From assembly GCF_030537745.1 (NCBI RefSeq), contig NZ_JAUNVI010000008.1, positions 15,069 through 79,068 of the forward strand: a DNA stretch of 64,000 nt. Reading direction: 5' to 3'. Position numbers and translations under genes: made by a program. Below are positions 35,653 through 45,007 of the stretch, one piece after another. The first letter of the stretch is position 1, and each line of letters begins with the position of its first letter. The notes beneath the pieces were generated by a model. The model made no database searches, had not been told where the DNA came from, and saw nothing but the letters and a program-made list of their open reading frames with translations. Source of the stretch: Ornithinimicrobium sp. (GTDB taxonomy: Bacteria > Actinomycetota > Actinomycetes > Actinomycetales > Dermatophilaceae).

Positions 35653-36357
35653 TCAGGCCGAAGGAAGAATCACGACGAAGCGGGAGGGCTCGACGCCCTC
35701 AGACTCCGAGTGCAAGCCGGCTGCGAGCACCTCGTCGTGGACCACCTTGCGCTCGAAGGCGGTCATTGGCTCCAGTTCGCGGCGGCGGCCAGACTCCTGC
35801 ACCTCGCTGATCGCGGCGTGCGCCGCCTTCACTAGTTGCGCGCGACGGTCCGCGCGGTAGCCAGCCACATCGAGCATCAACCGACTGCGTTCCCCCGTCT
35901 CGGCCTGGACAGCCAGCCGGGTGAGCTCCTGCAGGGCTTCAAGGACCTGACCGCCAGTCCCGACCAGACGGCTGGGTGCCGCGCCATCTTCGGAGTCGAC
36001 GATGCCGACCGCGGCACGGTTGCCTTCGATGTCGACCTCCAGATCCCCGGACAGGTCGGCGATGTCGAGCAGCGCCTCCAGGAAGTCCGCCGCGATCTCG
36101 CCCTCCTTGACGAGGTCCTCCGTCCGGGCCGAGCGGCGGCCCGGCACGCCAGGCGTGTCCCCACCTTCAGCCTGCTCTTCATCCTCACTCTCGGGTCCAC
36201 CTTCCTGCTCACCCTCGGACATTTCCGCCTCCGGACTGGCGACAGCGGCGGGCGTGGGAGCGATGGTTGTCTCCTGCAGACTGGTCATCACTTCGGTGGT
36301 CGCCGCCGAGTCGTCGGTGGACTCGGGAGCAGCAGAGGCCTGCGGGGTTGTGCTCAT
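35653..36357 (-). CDS. jag: Jag/KhpB RNA-binding protein (KH + R3H)
   Basis: 234 aa. The first ~80 residues are an acidic disordered region (EMSEGEQEGGPESEDEEQAEGG). A KH-like domain follows (DFLEALLDIADLSGDLEVDIEGNRAAVGI … SRLVGTGGQVLEALQELTRLAV). The C-terminal R3H motif is RAQLVKAAHAAISEVQESGRRRELEPMTAFERKVVHDEV. Cytosolic RNA-binding protein linked to control of cell elongation. Always next to yidC; 27 nt separate it from rsmG. Confidence 0.95.
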   Translation of the reverse strand: MSTTPQASAAPESTDDSAATTEVMTSLQETTIAPTPAAVASPEAEMSEGEQEGGPESEDEEQAEGGDTPGVPGRRSARTEDLVKEGEIAADFLEALLDIADLSGDLEVDIEGNRAAVGIVDSEDGAAPSRLVGTGGQVLEALQELTRLAVQAETGERSRLMLDVAGYRADRRAQLVKAAHAAISEVQESGRRRELEPMTAFERKVVHDEVLAAGLHSESEGVEPSRFVVILPSA

Positions 36358-36437
36358 GATCGTTCTCCTTGGGTCACGGTCGCACGGCGGGCCACTGGGA
36401 GTGGTGGCGACCGGTCGACCACAGTCTGAGGGGGAGG

Positions 36438-37415
36438 TCAGCGGCGCTTGGCGCGCTTCTTGCTCTTGGGTTGGACGCGCTGGCGGCTTGCCCGCGCTTC
36501 GTCACCATCGGTCTGCACGGCTGCCCGCTCGGCCATCAGGTTTGGGTTCTTGAGCTGGATGCCGACCGGCTCCTTGCCCTTGCGTTCCATGCGGGCGCGG
36601 TAGGCGACCTCTGCCGGAGTCCCGGGTGACGGCATATTGCGAATGATGAAGAACTGCTGTCCCATCGTCCAGAAGTTGCTCACCGTCCAGTAGATGAGCA
36701 GGGCGATCGGGAAGTTCACGCCAGTGACCGCGAAGATGATCGGCAGCAGGTAGATCAGCATCCGCTGCTGACGCGCCATGGGGCTGTTGAGCGCCTCTTC
36801 GGACATGTTCTGGCGCATGATCTGGTGGCTGGTCACGAACTGCGTCAGCGACATGATCACGATCAAGACTGCAGCCAGGATCTTGGCCGACAAGTCCTGG
36901 TCGTGCAGGAAGGTTGAGGTGAGGCCCGCGCTGACGATCTCCGAGTTGGCCATCTTGGTAGCCAGCTCGGTGGAGAAGAGTCCCATCGGCTCGGCGGTGC
37001 CGAGCGAGACCGCCTTGGCGGTGTTGAGCAGCCGGAAGAGCGCGAAGAAGAACGGCATCTGGATCAGAATCGGCAGACATGCGCTGAACGGGTTCGCGCC
37101 CGCTCCCTTATAGAGCCCGAAGGTCTCCTCCTGGAAAGCCTTCTGCGACGCCTGGTCCTTCTTGCCCTTGTATTTTTTCTGGATCTTCATCAGCTCTGGC
37201 TGCACCATCTGCAACCGCCGCTGGCTCTTGATCTGCTTGACCATCAGCGGCGTCAGCATCGCTCGCAGCGTGATGACCAGTCCCACGATGGCCAGGACCC
37301 AGGTCCATCCACTCGTGTCGGACATGCCGAGCCTGACGAAGGCCCATTCAAAGCCCACCAGGATGGCCGAGTTGAACCAGATGAAGGGAAACAGCAGCGT
37401 GTCGAAGAATCCCAT
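36438..37415 (-). CDS. yidC: Membrane protein insertase YidC
   Basis: 325 aa. Short Gram-positive-type YidC/Oxa1 without the large periplasmic domain. TM1 is FFDTLLFPFIWFNSAILVGF. The hydrophilic groove Arg sits in LVITLRAMLTPLMVKQIKSQRRLQMVQPEL; a cytosolic hairpin KIQKKYKGKKDQASQKAF follows. Further TM segments are LPILIQMPFFFALFRLL, ILAAVLIVIMSLTQFV and MLIYLLPIIFAVTGVNFPIALLIYWTVSNFWTMGQ. The C-terminal tail is basic (RQRVQPKSKKRAKRR), typical for ribosome contact. Confidence 0.97.
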   Translation of the reverse strand: MGFFDTLLFPFIWFNSAILVGFEWAFVRLGMSDTSGWTWVLAIVGLVITLRAMLTPLMVKQIKSQRRLQMVQPELMKIQKKYKGKKDQASQKAFQEETFGLYKGAGANPFSACLPILIQMPFFFALFRLLNTAKAVSLGTAEPMGLFSTELATKMANSEIVSAGLTSTFLHDQDLSAKILAAVLIVIMSLTQFVTSHQIMRQNMSEEALNSPMARQQRMLIYLLPIIFAVTGVNFPIALLIYWTVSNFWTMGQQFFIIRNMPSPGTPAEVAYRARMERKGKEPVGIQLKNPNLMAERAAVQTDGDEARASRQRVQPKSKKRAKRR

Positions 37416-37422
37416 GGGGTCC

Positions 37423-37797
37423 TCAGCGTGAATGGTGAGCTGGGCTCACCGGGGTGGACACCGCGGGGCTGATGAGGCCCTGCTTGGTGTGGACGTGGCT
37501 AGGTGGGGTGCCCTCGTCGGGACGGGGCGGGACATGGTCGACGCCCCCGGGTGCAAACGGGTGGCATCGCAGCAGCCGACGGATCGTGAGCCAGGTGCCG
37601 CGGATCAGGCCGAACCGCTCAAGAGCGGTGAGCGAGTAGGCCGAGCAGGAGGGGTAGTAACGACAGACTGGCCCCAGGATGGGGGAAATCGTCCACTGGT
37701 AGAGGATGACCAGCCAGATAAGAGGCCGAGCGCTCACACTTCGATGCTCACCGTGGGGGACACCACCACGGTGCGCATCCCTCAGGTCGTTACTCAT
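37423..37797 (-). CDS. yidD: Membrane protein insertion efficiency factor YidD
   Basis: 124 aa from ATG 37797; the longer frame to 38079 is a shadow of rnpA. The core is [68 protein letters not shown], with the invariant [10 protein letters not shown] and RCHPFxPGGxDxVP motifs. Small amphipathic peripheral membrane protein assisting YidC-dependent insertion. It sits 10 nt after rnpA and 7 nt before yidC, a conserved order. Confidence 0.94.
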   Translation of the reverse strand: MSNDLRDAHRGGVPHGEHRSVSARPLIWLVILYQWTISPILGPVCRYYPSCSAYSLTALERFGLIRGTWLTIRRLLRCHPFAPGGVDHVPPRPDEGTPPSHVHTKQGLISPAVSTPVSPAHHSR

Positions 37798-37807
37798 CGC
37801 GCACCAC

Positions 37808-38188
37808 TCATCGCACACCCGCTGAGCACGACCTGGCGATCCGTCGTAGCGCCCGGTCAAGTGCCTCTCCCAGTTGATCCGAGGTGGACGTCGCCGCGGC
37901 GGGTTGCGCGCGCACCACAAAGTCGCACCCGTTCGCCATACCCTCCAGCCTTCCCGCCACGAGGGCACGCAAGCGTCGCACGACACGGTGCCGCACGACC
38001 GAGTTGCCGACGCTCTTGGACACCACAAATCCCACGCGCGGTGGGCGCGTGAGTGCAGAATCGTCGTCGAGAGCCGCATGCACGACCAAGAGGTCAGTGC
38101 CCGCGCGCTGCCTACGCCTACCGTCGCCGCCCCGCATCACGGCGCGATAGTGCGCTGGGTTGGTCAGACGGTGACGCTGGGGAAGCAT
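37808..38188 (-). CDS. rnpA: Ribonuclease P protein component
   Basis: 126 aa. Protein subunit that helps RNase P RNA process tRNA 5' ends. It begins [21 protein letters not shown] and holds the RNR signature region [26 protein letters not shown]. Length and position after rpmH are standard. Directly upstream of yidD in one transcription unit. Confidence 0.96.
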   Translation of the reverse strand: MLPQRHRLTNPAHYRAVMRGGDGRRRQRAGTDLLVVHAALDDDSALTRPPRVGFVVSKSVGNSVVRHRVVRRLRALVAGRLEGMANGCDFVVRAQPAAATSTSDQLGEALDRALRRIARSCSAGVR

Positions 38189-38221
38189 AAAGAGATGCGA
38201 CCGCCTGAGTCGTCAGCCGAC

Positions 38222-38359
38222 TCAGGCGGACAGCTCGGCGCGGCCCTTGCGACGGCGGGCGGTCAGGATCGCGCGACCGGCGCGGGTCCGCATACGCAGA
38301 CGGAAGCCGTGCTTCTTGGCGCGGCGGCGGTTGTTGGGCTGGAACGTGCGCTTGCTCAT
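38222..38359 (-). CDS. rpmH: 50S ribosomal protein L34
   Basis: 45 aa, read directly from the reverse strand: it starts [20 protein letters not shown] and ends [11 protein letters not shown]. The very basic sequence and the KRTFQPNxRRRxKxHGFRxRM motif identify L34. ATG at 38359 and TGA at 38222. It is the first gene of the leftward rpmH–rnpA–yidD–yidC–jag–rsmG run and diverges from dnaA. Confidence 0.97.
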   Translation of the reverse strand: MSKRTFQPNNRRRAKKHGFRLRMRTRAGRAILTARRRKGRAELSA

Positions 38360-38829
38360 GGCTGGGTGCTCCGGAGACAGGGACGTGATTGCGTCCGTGG
38401 ATCAGGCCCGTCGGAATCGACCGGCGACGACCTGGTGGTCTGGTAGGGACCGAGCTCAGTCGGCCACCCACGACAACCCAGGGGCAGTCTCGAAGTTTTG
38501 ACGGGTGAACTCGCCAAAACGCGTGACCCATGGGCAGGCGAAAGTGTCCGGAAGATCGGCTTACCCCACGGTACGGGAGCCGCTCCTGCGGGTCAAACTG
38601 CAGACCCGGGCACGTCCGGACAACTACCGAACCCGCTATGGTCGGTCTATCGCGTCGCTCGCACTGCACGACACGCCGCAGAGTGGAAGAATCACCCGAC
38701 AGTGCACTTGCCACAGGCCGTCGTCCTTGTTAACGTCACGCTTTCGTCACCGTTGTCCACTGAGTTATCCACAGGTTGTGTATAACTCTGTGGATGTTCC
38801 CTCGCACCGACCCAGAGGATTGCGACACT
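38360..38829. promoter_or_regulatory. rpmH–dnaA intergenic region with divergent promoters and DnaA boxes
   Basis: 470 nt without a gene. The right end holds DnaA boxes: TTGTCCACT (38753–38761, one mismatch), TTATCCACA (38765–38773, perfect) and TGTGTATAA on the other strand (38777–38785, one mismatch). These are 45–77 nt upstream of dnaA, placed for autoregulation. A 26-bp interrupted palindrome (38495–38520, GTTTTG…CAAAAC) lies nearer rpmH. No ORF with a credible ribosome-binding site was found. Confidence 0.75.
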
Positions 38830-40311
38830 ATGACTCAGCAGCCCGCGGTCGACACCTCCGCCGTGTGGCAACACGTCATTAACTCCCTGGAAGAGACCGG
38901 CCTGGCCCCGCGGGAGCGGGCTTTCCTAGGCCTGACCAGGCTCCTGGGCCTCCTGGACCACACCGCTCTCCTGGCCGTGCCCTACCCGCACACCAAGGAC
39001 ATCCTCGAGACCAGCCTGCGCCAGCCCATCGTCGACGCGCTCTCCGCTCAGATCGGGCACGAGGTGCGCCTGGCCATCACCGTCGATGACGACCTGCGCC
39101 GGCAGATCGAGCAGGAGGGCAGTGAGGACCCGGGGGCGACGCAGGACCGGGACTCGACCCGTCCGGGCTACATGGTCGATCACTCTGGGAGTGGGCCGGG
39201 CAGCCTCGACGATCCGCAGAGGCTAGCGCCCTCCCCGACCGGGAGCAGGGCGAACTCCGCGCCGGCCACCAGCGCCGAGGAGTCCCGCCTCAACCCGAAG
39301 TACACCTTCGACACCTTCGTCTCCGGCAGCTCCAACCGCTTTGCGCACGCGGCCTCACTCGCCGTGGCCGAGGCACCTGCGCGGGCCTACAATCCGTTGT
39401 TCATCTATGGTGAGTCCGGCCTGGGCAAAACGCACCTGCTGCACGCGATCGGCAACTACGCCCGCAACCTCTATCCCGGCGTCCGCGTCCGCTACGTGAA
39501 CTCCGAGGAGTTCACCAACGACTTCATCAACAGCATTCGTGACGACAAGGCCGGTGCCTTCCAAAGGCGCTATCGCAATGTCGACTTCCTCCTCGTCGAT
39601 GACATCCAGTTTCTGCAGGGCAAGGAACAGACGGTCGAAGAGTTCTTCCACACCTTCAACACGCTGCACAACGCCGAGAAGCAGGTCGTGATCACCTCCG
39701 ACCAGCCCCCGAAGCGATTGTCTGGTTTTGCCGAGCGGCTCCGCAGCAGGTTTGAGTGGGGCCTGTTGACCGACGTGCAGCCGCCGGACCTGGAGACGCG
39801 CATCGCGATCCTGAAGAAGAAGGCTGCTCAGGAGCGGATGGAGCTGCCGGACGAGGTGCTGGAGCTGATCGGCACCAAGATCGCCACCAACATCCGCGAG
39901 CTCGAAGGTGCCCTGATCCGCGTCACGGCCTTCGCGTCGTTGTCCAACCGTCCCCCGAACGCCGAGCTGGCCGCCCACGTCCTCAAGGACATCATCCCCA
40001 GCGCTGAGTCGGTCGCGATCACCGGGCCGACGATCATCACCGAGGTTGCCGACTACTTCCAGATCTCGGTCGACGACCTGTGCGGGACATCACGCTCCCG
40101 GGCCCTGGTCAATGCCCGACAGATCGCTATGTATCTGTGTCGTGAGCTCACCGAGAACTCCTTGCCACAGATTGGCCGGGAGTTCGGCCGGGACCACACC
40201 ACCGTGATGCATGCCGAGCGCAAGATCCGCCAGTTGATCGGTGAAAGGCGCGCGCTGTACGACCAGATCAGCGAGCTCACCGGCATCATCCGCAAGGCGT
40301 CCATCCGCTGA
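38830..40311 (+). CDS. dnaA: Chromosomal replication initiator protein DnaA
   Basis: 493 aa from ATG 38830 (AGAGGA upstream; upstream in-frame starts would run through the DnaA boxes). Domain I (~1–100) is followed by a disordered domain II (~100–155). The AAA+ domain begins LNPKYTFDTFVSGSSNRFAHAAS; Walker A GESGLGKTHLLHAIG is near 195 and Walker B FLLVDDIQFLQGKEQTVEEFFHTFN near 255. Domain IV has the DnaA signature GREFGRDHTTVMHAERKI near 450, binding DnaA boxes. It initiates replication at the adjacent oriC. Confidence 0.98.
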   Translation: MTQQPAVDTSAVWQHVINSLEETGLAPRERAFLGLTRLLGLLDHTALLAVPYPHTKDILETSLRQPIVDALSAQIGHEVRLAITVDDDLRRQIEQEGSEDPGATQDRDSTRPGYMVDHSGSGPGSLDDPQRLAPSPTGSRANSAPATSAEESRLNPKYTFDTFVSGSSNRFAHAASLAVAEAPARAYNPLFIYGESGLGKTHLLHAIGNYARNLYPGVRVRYVNSEEFTNDFINSIRDDKAGAFQRRYRNVDFLLVDDIQFLQGKEQTVEEFFHTFNTLHNAEKQVVITSDQPPKRLSGFAERLRSRFEWGLLTDVQPPDLETRIAILKKKAAQERMELPDEVLELIGTKIATNIRELEGALIRVTAFASLSNRPPNAELAAHVLKDIIPSAESVAITGPTIITEVADYFQISVDDLCGTSRSRALVNARQIAMYLCRELTENSLPQIGREFGRDHTTVMHAERKIRQLIGERRALYDQISELTGIIRKASIR

Positions 40312-40860
40312 CGCCGTGCGTCTCCCTCTTATCCACACCTGTGGATAACCCTGTGGGTTGTTGCTCACCTGTTCACCGTCGTCACATTCTTCCCTTCCGA
40401 CTCGATCCATCACACCTTCGACGGCGTGTGCACAACCGGGGGACGTCCTGCGTATCGATGCAGGTCAACCTGTGGATAACACCGAGGTCTGCCGACCAGA
40501 CCTGTGGACCGGGTCAGGTCCTCCACAGCACGACCTCGCGGGTCCCACGGATGTCCCCCGCCTGTGCACATCGGGAACCCCCGCGCCGAACGGCATCGGA
40601 CCTGCGACGACATACCCTCCCCGATGTAGTTATCCACAGTGTCCACAGGCCCTATGACTACGACGAGTACCCTCAACTATGAGATCTCGTCCCACGTCCC
40701 TGGGGACAGCGCGCTCCGTGCCGAATGACAAAGGACTACCGGAGCACCCACATGGACTACGAGACGAGAGTCGTGACATGCTGCACTTCCGCACGCTGTC
40801 TGTCCGGAGGCGTGGCGGTGCTGGTTGCCTGTTTCCGTGTGAGCCGAAAGGCCGTGTGTC
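40312..40860. other. Replication origin oriC (dnaA–dnaN intergenic region)
   Basis: 549 nt without a gene. DnaA boxes on sequence: TTATCCACA at 40329–40337 (+) facing TGTGGATAA at 40340–40348 (–), TGTGCACAA at 40427–40435 (–, one mismatch), TGTGGATAA at 40471–40479 (–), TTATCCACA at 40630–40638 (+) and the adjoining GTGTCCACA at 40639–40647 (+, one mismatch). Further weak CTGTGGA/CTGTGCACA elements occur at 40502–40570. No strongly AT-rich unwinding element stands out. The dnaN promoter must lie in its right part. Confidence 0.88.
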
Positions 40861-41994
40861 GTGAAATTTCGTGTCGAACGCGAGGTCCTCTCCGAGGCCG
40901 TCGCCTGGGTCGTTCGCGGCCTGAGCAGCCGGCCCCCGGTGCCCGTGCTTGCTGGTGTCCTGCTGACGGCTGCCGAGGAAGGCACCTTGACGTTGTCGGC
41001 CTACGACTACGAGGTGTCGGCCACGGTCACCATCGAGGCAGAGGTGAGCGAGGGCGGTCAGGTCCTGGTGCTCGGCAAACTCCTGTCCGACATCGCCCGC
41101 AACCTGCCGGCTAAGCCGGTGGAGATCGCCACGGACGGCGCCAAAGTACAGCTGACCTGTGGCTCGAGCCGGTTCTCGCTCATCCAGATGCCGGTGACCG
41201 ACTATCCACAGCTGCCCTCGCAGGCCGAATCCAGTGGCACCGTCGCTGGCGACGTCTTCACCCAGGCCGTCCACCAGGTCTCGGTGGCTGCCGACCGGGG
41301 CGATACCCTCCCGATCCTCACCGGTGTCCGCGTGGAGATCGAGGGCGAAAAGATCACCATGCTGGCCACCGACCGCTATCGCCTAGCGATGCGCGAGTTG
41401 ACGTGGAGCCCCAACAATCCTGACGCCAGCCACGTCAGCCTGATCCCGGCGCGCACCCTGTCCGAGACCGCGAAGGCCCTCGGTGCGGCCGCGTCCGTCC
41501 ACGTCGCCTTCGGCGACGACCAGCGCAGCGACGGACTGGTCGGCTTCGAGGCCGGTCAGCGGCGCACCACCACCCGACTGCTGGACGGTGAGTATCCCAA
41601 GGTCACCTCGATCTTCCCGACCAGCGTGGACACGGTGGCCGTGGTTGACACCGCTTCCCTCATCGAGGCGGTGCGCCGCGTGGCCCTGGTCGCGGAGCGC
41701 AACACCCCTGTCCGGCTCCGGTTCACCGAAGGTCAGGTCGCGATCGAGGCCGGCACCGGTGATGACGCGCAGGGCAGCGAGGCGGTCGAGGCGACGCTGA
41801 CCGGCCCCGACGTCGAGATCGCGTTCAACCCGCAGTTCTTGCTTGACGGGCTCGGGGTCCTCAACGCCCCCTTCACTCGCCTCTCCTTCACCCAGCCCTC
41901 CCGGCCCGCCGTGATCTCCGGCCAGACCGAGATCGACGGCGAGTCCGACGAGTCCTATCGCTACGTCCTGATGCCGGTCCGGTTCGCCGGCTGA
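40861..41994 (+). CDS. dnaN: DNA polymerase III beta subunit (sliding clamp)
   Basis: 377 aa from GTG 40861. Ring-shaped dimeric clamp that tethers the replicative polymerase. It begins VKFRVEREVLSEAVAWVVRGLSSRPPVPVLAGVLLTA; the central domain has LPILTGVRVEIEGEKITMLATDRYRLAMREL, and the C-terminus carries the conserved MPVRFAG, equivalent to the MPMRL-type peptide-binding edge. Length is typical. It starts the dnaN–gnd–recF–dciA run. Confidence 0.98.
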   Translation: MKFRVEREVLSEAVAWVVRGLSSRPPVPVLAGVLLTAAEEGTLTLSAYDYEVSATVTIEAEVSEGGQVLVLGKLLSDIARNLPAKPVEIATDGAKVQLTCGSSRFSLIQMPVTDYPQLPSQAESSGTVAGDVFTQAVHQVSVAADRGDTLPILTGVRVEIEGEKITMLATDRYRLAMRELTWSPNNPDASHVSLIPARTLSETAKALGAAASVHVAFGDDQRSDGLVGFEAGQRRTTTRLLDGEYPKVTSIFPTSVDTVAVVDTASLIEAVRRVALVAERNTPVRLRFTEGQVAIEAGTGDDAQGSEAVEATLTGPDVEIAFNPQFLLDGLGVLNAPFTRLSFTQPSRPAVISGQTEIDGESDESYRYVLMPVRFAG

Positions 41995-42055
41995 CACAGG
42001 GTGGGCACGCACCAACTGTATTGACCTATCCGGACACCCAGAGGAGCGAACCAGC

Positions 42056-43129
42056 ATGAAGATCGGCATGATCGGCCTGGGCAAGATGGGTGGCAATATG
42101 CGCGACCGGCTGCGGCGCGCGGGCCACGAGGTGGTCGGCTACGACCTCGACGAGAAGTTGCGCGACGCGGACAGCCTTGAGGCGATGGTCGCCGAGCTCG
42201 ACGCTCCGCGGGTGGTCTGGGTGATGGTGCCCCACGGCAAGCCGACGCGAACGACGGTCGAGACGCTGGGTGAGCTGCTCTCCGAGGGTGACTTGGTCGT
42301 CGAGGGCGGCAACAGCAAGTTCACCGAGGATGTCGAGCTCGACCAGATCCTGGCGCCCAAGGGCATCGGGTATGTCGACTGCGGCGTCTCCGGCGGTGTC
42401 TGGGGACTGGAGAACGGCTACGGCCTGATGTGCGGCGGCCGACCGGAGCACGTCGAGATCGCGATGCCCATCTTCGACGCACTCCGCCCAGAGGGTCCGC
42501 GGGAGGAAGGCTTCGTCCACGCCGGCGAGGTCGGTGCCGGGCACTACGCCAAGATGGTGCACAACGGCATCGAGTACGGCCTCATGCAGGCCTACTCCGA
42601 GGGCTATGAGCTGCTCGCCGCCAAGGACATCGTCAAGGACGTCAAGGGCTGCTTCCAGGCCTGGAGCCGGGGCACCGTCGTCCGCTCCTGGCTGTTGGAC
42701 CTGCTGGTCAAGGCGCTGGACGAGACCCCCGAGCTCAAAGGCGTGAGCGCCTATACGACCGACTCCGGCGAAGGCCGTTGGACGGTCGAGGAAGCCATCG
42801 AGATGGCGGTCCCGATGCCGGTCATCAGCGCTGCGCTGTTTGCGCGCTTCGCCAGCCGGCAGGAAAACTCCCCGGCGATGCAGATGGTCTCTGCGTTGCG
42901 CGGCCAGTTCGGTGGCCACGCCGTGAAGCTGCTTGATGACCCGCGGCTGGACGAAGGGCAGGTCGAGGTGCACCAAGGCGCCGAGGCGAAGCAGGATGGT
43001 GGCCACAGCGCTCCACCACAGTCGTCGGGTTCCGGGGCCTCCGACGCGGGCCCGTCCAGCGGCACGGGGTCGACGACGGACACCGATGGTCCTACCTCGG
43101 GCACCCGCGACGCGACCGATCACGCCTGA
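42056..43129 (+). CDS. gnd: 6-phosphogluconate dehydrogenase, decarboxylating (short NAD-type)
   Basis: 357 aa from ATG 42056 (GAGGAGCGAACC upstream). It oxidises 6-phosphogluconate to ribulose-5-phosphate and CO2 in the pentose phosphate pathway. The N-terminal GLGKMGGNMRDRLRRAGHEVVGYD lacks the NADP-type Arg pattern and fits the NAD-preferring GntZ branch. Substrate motifs are VDCGVSGGVWGLENGYGLMCGG and HAGEVGAGHYAKMVHNGIEYGLMQAYSEG, with catalytic Lys/His/Asn. The last ~55 residues are a Gly/Ser/Thr/Asp-rich disordered tail not needed for the family. Location between dnaN and recF is usual in actinobacteria. Confidence 0.96.
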   Translation: MKIGMIGLGKMGGNMRDRLRRAGHEVVGYDLDEKLRDADSLEAMVAELDAPRVVWVMVPHGKPTRTTVETLGELLSEGDLVVEGGNSKFTEDVELDQILAPKGIGYVDCGVSGGVWGLENGYGLMCGGRPEHVEIAMPIFDALRPEGPREEGFVHAGEVGAGHYAKMVHNGIEYGLMQAYSEGYELLAAKDIVKDVKGCFQAWSRGTVVRSWLLDLLVKALDETPELKGVSAYTTDSGEGRWTVEEAIEMAVPMPVISAALFARFASRQENSPAMQMVSALRGQFGGHAVKLLDDPRLDEGQVEVHQGAEAKQDGGHSAPPQSSGSGASDAGPSSGTGSTTDTDGPTSGTRDATDHA

Positions 43130-43145
43130 GGCGCTCGATCACGCG

Positions 43146-44381
43146 GTGTACCTGAGCCACCTGGAGGTCACCGACTTCCGCAGCTATCCCTCGGCGTCGG
43201 TCGCGCTCAGGCCCGGGGTGACGGTGCTGCTCGGCGGCAACGGCCAGGGCAAGACCAACCTGGTTGAGGCGGCCGGGTATGTCGCCACGCTGGCCAGCCA
43301 TCGCGTCGCTGCGGATGCTCCCCTGGTGCGGGCCGGTGCGGACAGCGCCATCGTGCGCGCGACTGTCGTCCGCGACGGTCACGAGAATCTCGTGGAGCTG
43401 GAGATCCTGCCTGGTCGGTCCAACCGAGCTCGACTCAACCGCTCGCCCGTGGCAAGGCAGCGGGAGGTGTTGGGCACCTTGCGGACGGTGCTCTTTGCTC
43501 CCGAGGATCTGGCCCTGATCAAGGGAGACCCGTCGGAGCGACGTCGCTTCCTGGACGATCTGCTGGTGGCCAGGCAGCCCCGGTGGGCTGGGGTCCGGGC
43601 CGACTATGACAAGGCGCTGCGACAACGCGGGGCGCTGCTGAAGTCGGCGGCCCACCTGTGGCGGGCACCGCGGCGTGGCCGCAGTGGCTCTCACGCTTTT
43701 GCCGGGCCGAGACTGGCGGCTGGGGAGAGCCTGGAGGAGGCCCGGTCCTCGGCGTTGACTACGCTCGCCGTCTTTGACGAGCAGCTCGCCGGGATCGGTG
43801 GGGCTCTGCTCTATGCGCGTCTTCGCTTGCTGCGTGACCTCAAGCCGTACTTGTCCTCGGCCTATCAGACGATCAGCGAGAGCGAGACGCCCGCTGATGC
43901 CACCTACCGCTCCAGCTTGGCGCAGGGACTGCCGGTGACCGAGGCCGTCGCGGCCGGCGACGTCCCCAGTCAGGACGACCTCGTCGCTGCGATGCTCGAT
44001 TCTATGGAGCAGATTCGCAGCCAGGAGCAGGAACGCGGTGTGTGCCTGGTCGGACCGCACCGTGACGACCTCCTCCTGACCCTGGGAGATCTGCCCGCCA
44101 AGGGCTACGCGAGTCACGGGGAGTCCTGGAGTCTGGCGCTGTCGATGCGGTTGGCTGGGTTCCGGTTGCTCCAGCATGATCTGGGCACCGATCCGGTGCT
44201 CGTGCTCGACGACGTCTTCGCCGAGCTCGACATCGGACGGCGCGACCGGCTGGCCGAGCTGGTGGGCGACGTCGAGCAGGTCCTGGTGACCGCGGCCGTC
44301 CCGCAGGACGTCCCGGAGCATCTGCTCGGGGACGACGGCCAGATCCTTGACGTCCTGCTGGGCACGGTGACCCCCCGTTGA
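43146..44381 (+). CDS. recF: DNA replication and repair protein RecF
   Basis: 411 aa from GTG 43146 (VYLSHLEVTDFRSY, the normal RecF start); the open frame from 42933 is shadow. SMC-like ATPase that loads RecA at gaps. Walker A is GGNGQGKTNLVEAAGYVATLASHR; the signature region is YASHGESWSLALSMRLAGF; Walker B is PVLVLDDVFAELDIGRRDRLAELV. An insert SAAHLWRAPRRGRSGSHAFAG (~170–190) is Arg-rich. Stop overlaps the TTG of the next gene by 4 nt. Confidence 0.96.
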   Translation: MYLSHLEVTDFRSYPSASVALRPGVTVLLGGNGQGKTNLVEAAGYVATLASHRVAADAPLVRAGADSAIVRATVVRDGHENLVELEILPGRSNRARLNRSPVARQREVLGTLRTVLFAPEDLALIKGDPSERRRFLDDLLVARQPRWAGVRADYDKALRQRGALLKSAAHLWRAPRRGRSGSHAFAGPRLAAGESLEEARSSALTTLAVFDEQLAGIGGALLYARLRLLRDLKPYLSSAYQTISESETPADATYRSSLAQGLPVTEAVAAGDVPSQDDLVAAMLDSMEQIRSQEQERGVCLVGPHRDDLLLTLGDLPAKGYASHGESWSLALSMRLAGFRLLQHDLGTDPVLVLDDVFAELDIGRRDRLAELVGDVEQVLVTAAVPQDVPEHLLGDDGQILDVLLGTVTPR

Positions 44382-45007
44382 CCAGCACCGACGGACTTTC
44401 CCAGGCCGATCCCTCCGCTGGCGAGAGGGCGACCGACGAGGCGACGGCGCATAAGCCGACGGCAAGTATGCCGGCGACAGACGAGCTGTCCACAGACGAG
44501 CCAGCGACAGAAGATGACCCGCTGCACGCCGCTCACGACGCCCTGGCCCGGGCCCGCCGCAGCGCACGCTCCCGAGGCTTGCGTCCTGGCGCCCCTGCCG
44601 GCGCGGGTCGGCGCAAGCGGGCGGTGGGAGAGACGGTCAAGGAGGGCGACCGGCGCGATCCCCACCAGGTCGGAGCTGAGATCGACCGACTCGTCGCCAG
44701 CAGGGGCTGGGACAGTGACGTGCAGGTGGGATCCGTCGTCGGACGGTGGGCCGCGATCGTGGGGGCCACGGTCGCCGCCAACGTGGAGGTCGTCGCCTTC
44801 GAGGGGACGGTGCTGACCGTCCGGGCCGCATCAACCTCCTGGGCAACCCAGATGAGGCTGCTCTGCTCGACGGTGCTGGCGAGGATCGAGCACGAGGTGG
44901 GGATCGGGGTGGTCACCGAGATCGTGGTCCATGCCCCCGGCGGACCGACCTGGCGCAAGGGGCGACTCTCCTCCGGTGGACGGGGCCCGCGCGACACCTA
45001 CGGGTGA
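44378..45007 (+). CDS. DciA-type (DUF721) replicative helicase operator
   Basis: 209 aa from a TTG start at 44378 that overlaps the recF stop (TTGA). The first ~100 residues are acidic then basic and disordered. The DUF721 domain occupies ~105–190: VGAEIDRLVASRGWDSDVQVGSVVGRWAAIVGATVAANVEVVAFEGTVLTVRAASTSWATQMRLL. In other bacteria DciA aids loading or operation of the DnaB helicase, and this recF-adjacent position is standard in actinobacteria (Rv0004). Function is by family. Confidence 0.9.
   Translation: MTSTDGLSQADPSAGERATDEATAHKPTASMPATDELSTDEPATEDDPLHAAHDALARARRSARSRGLRPGAPAGAGRRKRAVGETVKEGDRRDPHQVGAEIDRLVASRGWDSDVQVGSVVGRWAAIVGATVAANVEVVAFEGTVLTVRAASTSWATQMRLLCSTVLARIEHEVGIGVVTEIVVHAPGGPTWRKGRLSSGGRGPRDTYG

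Noticed and set aside
38776..38829. Longer DnaA start upstream of 38830
   Set aside because: The added residues are unlike DnaA domain I and the region holds the DnaA-box control elements.
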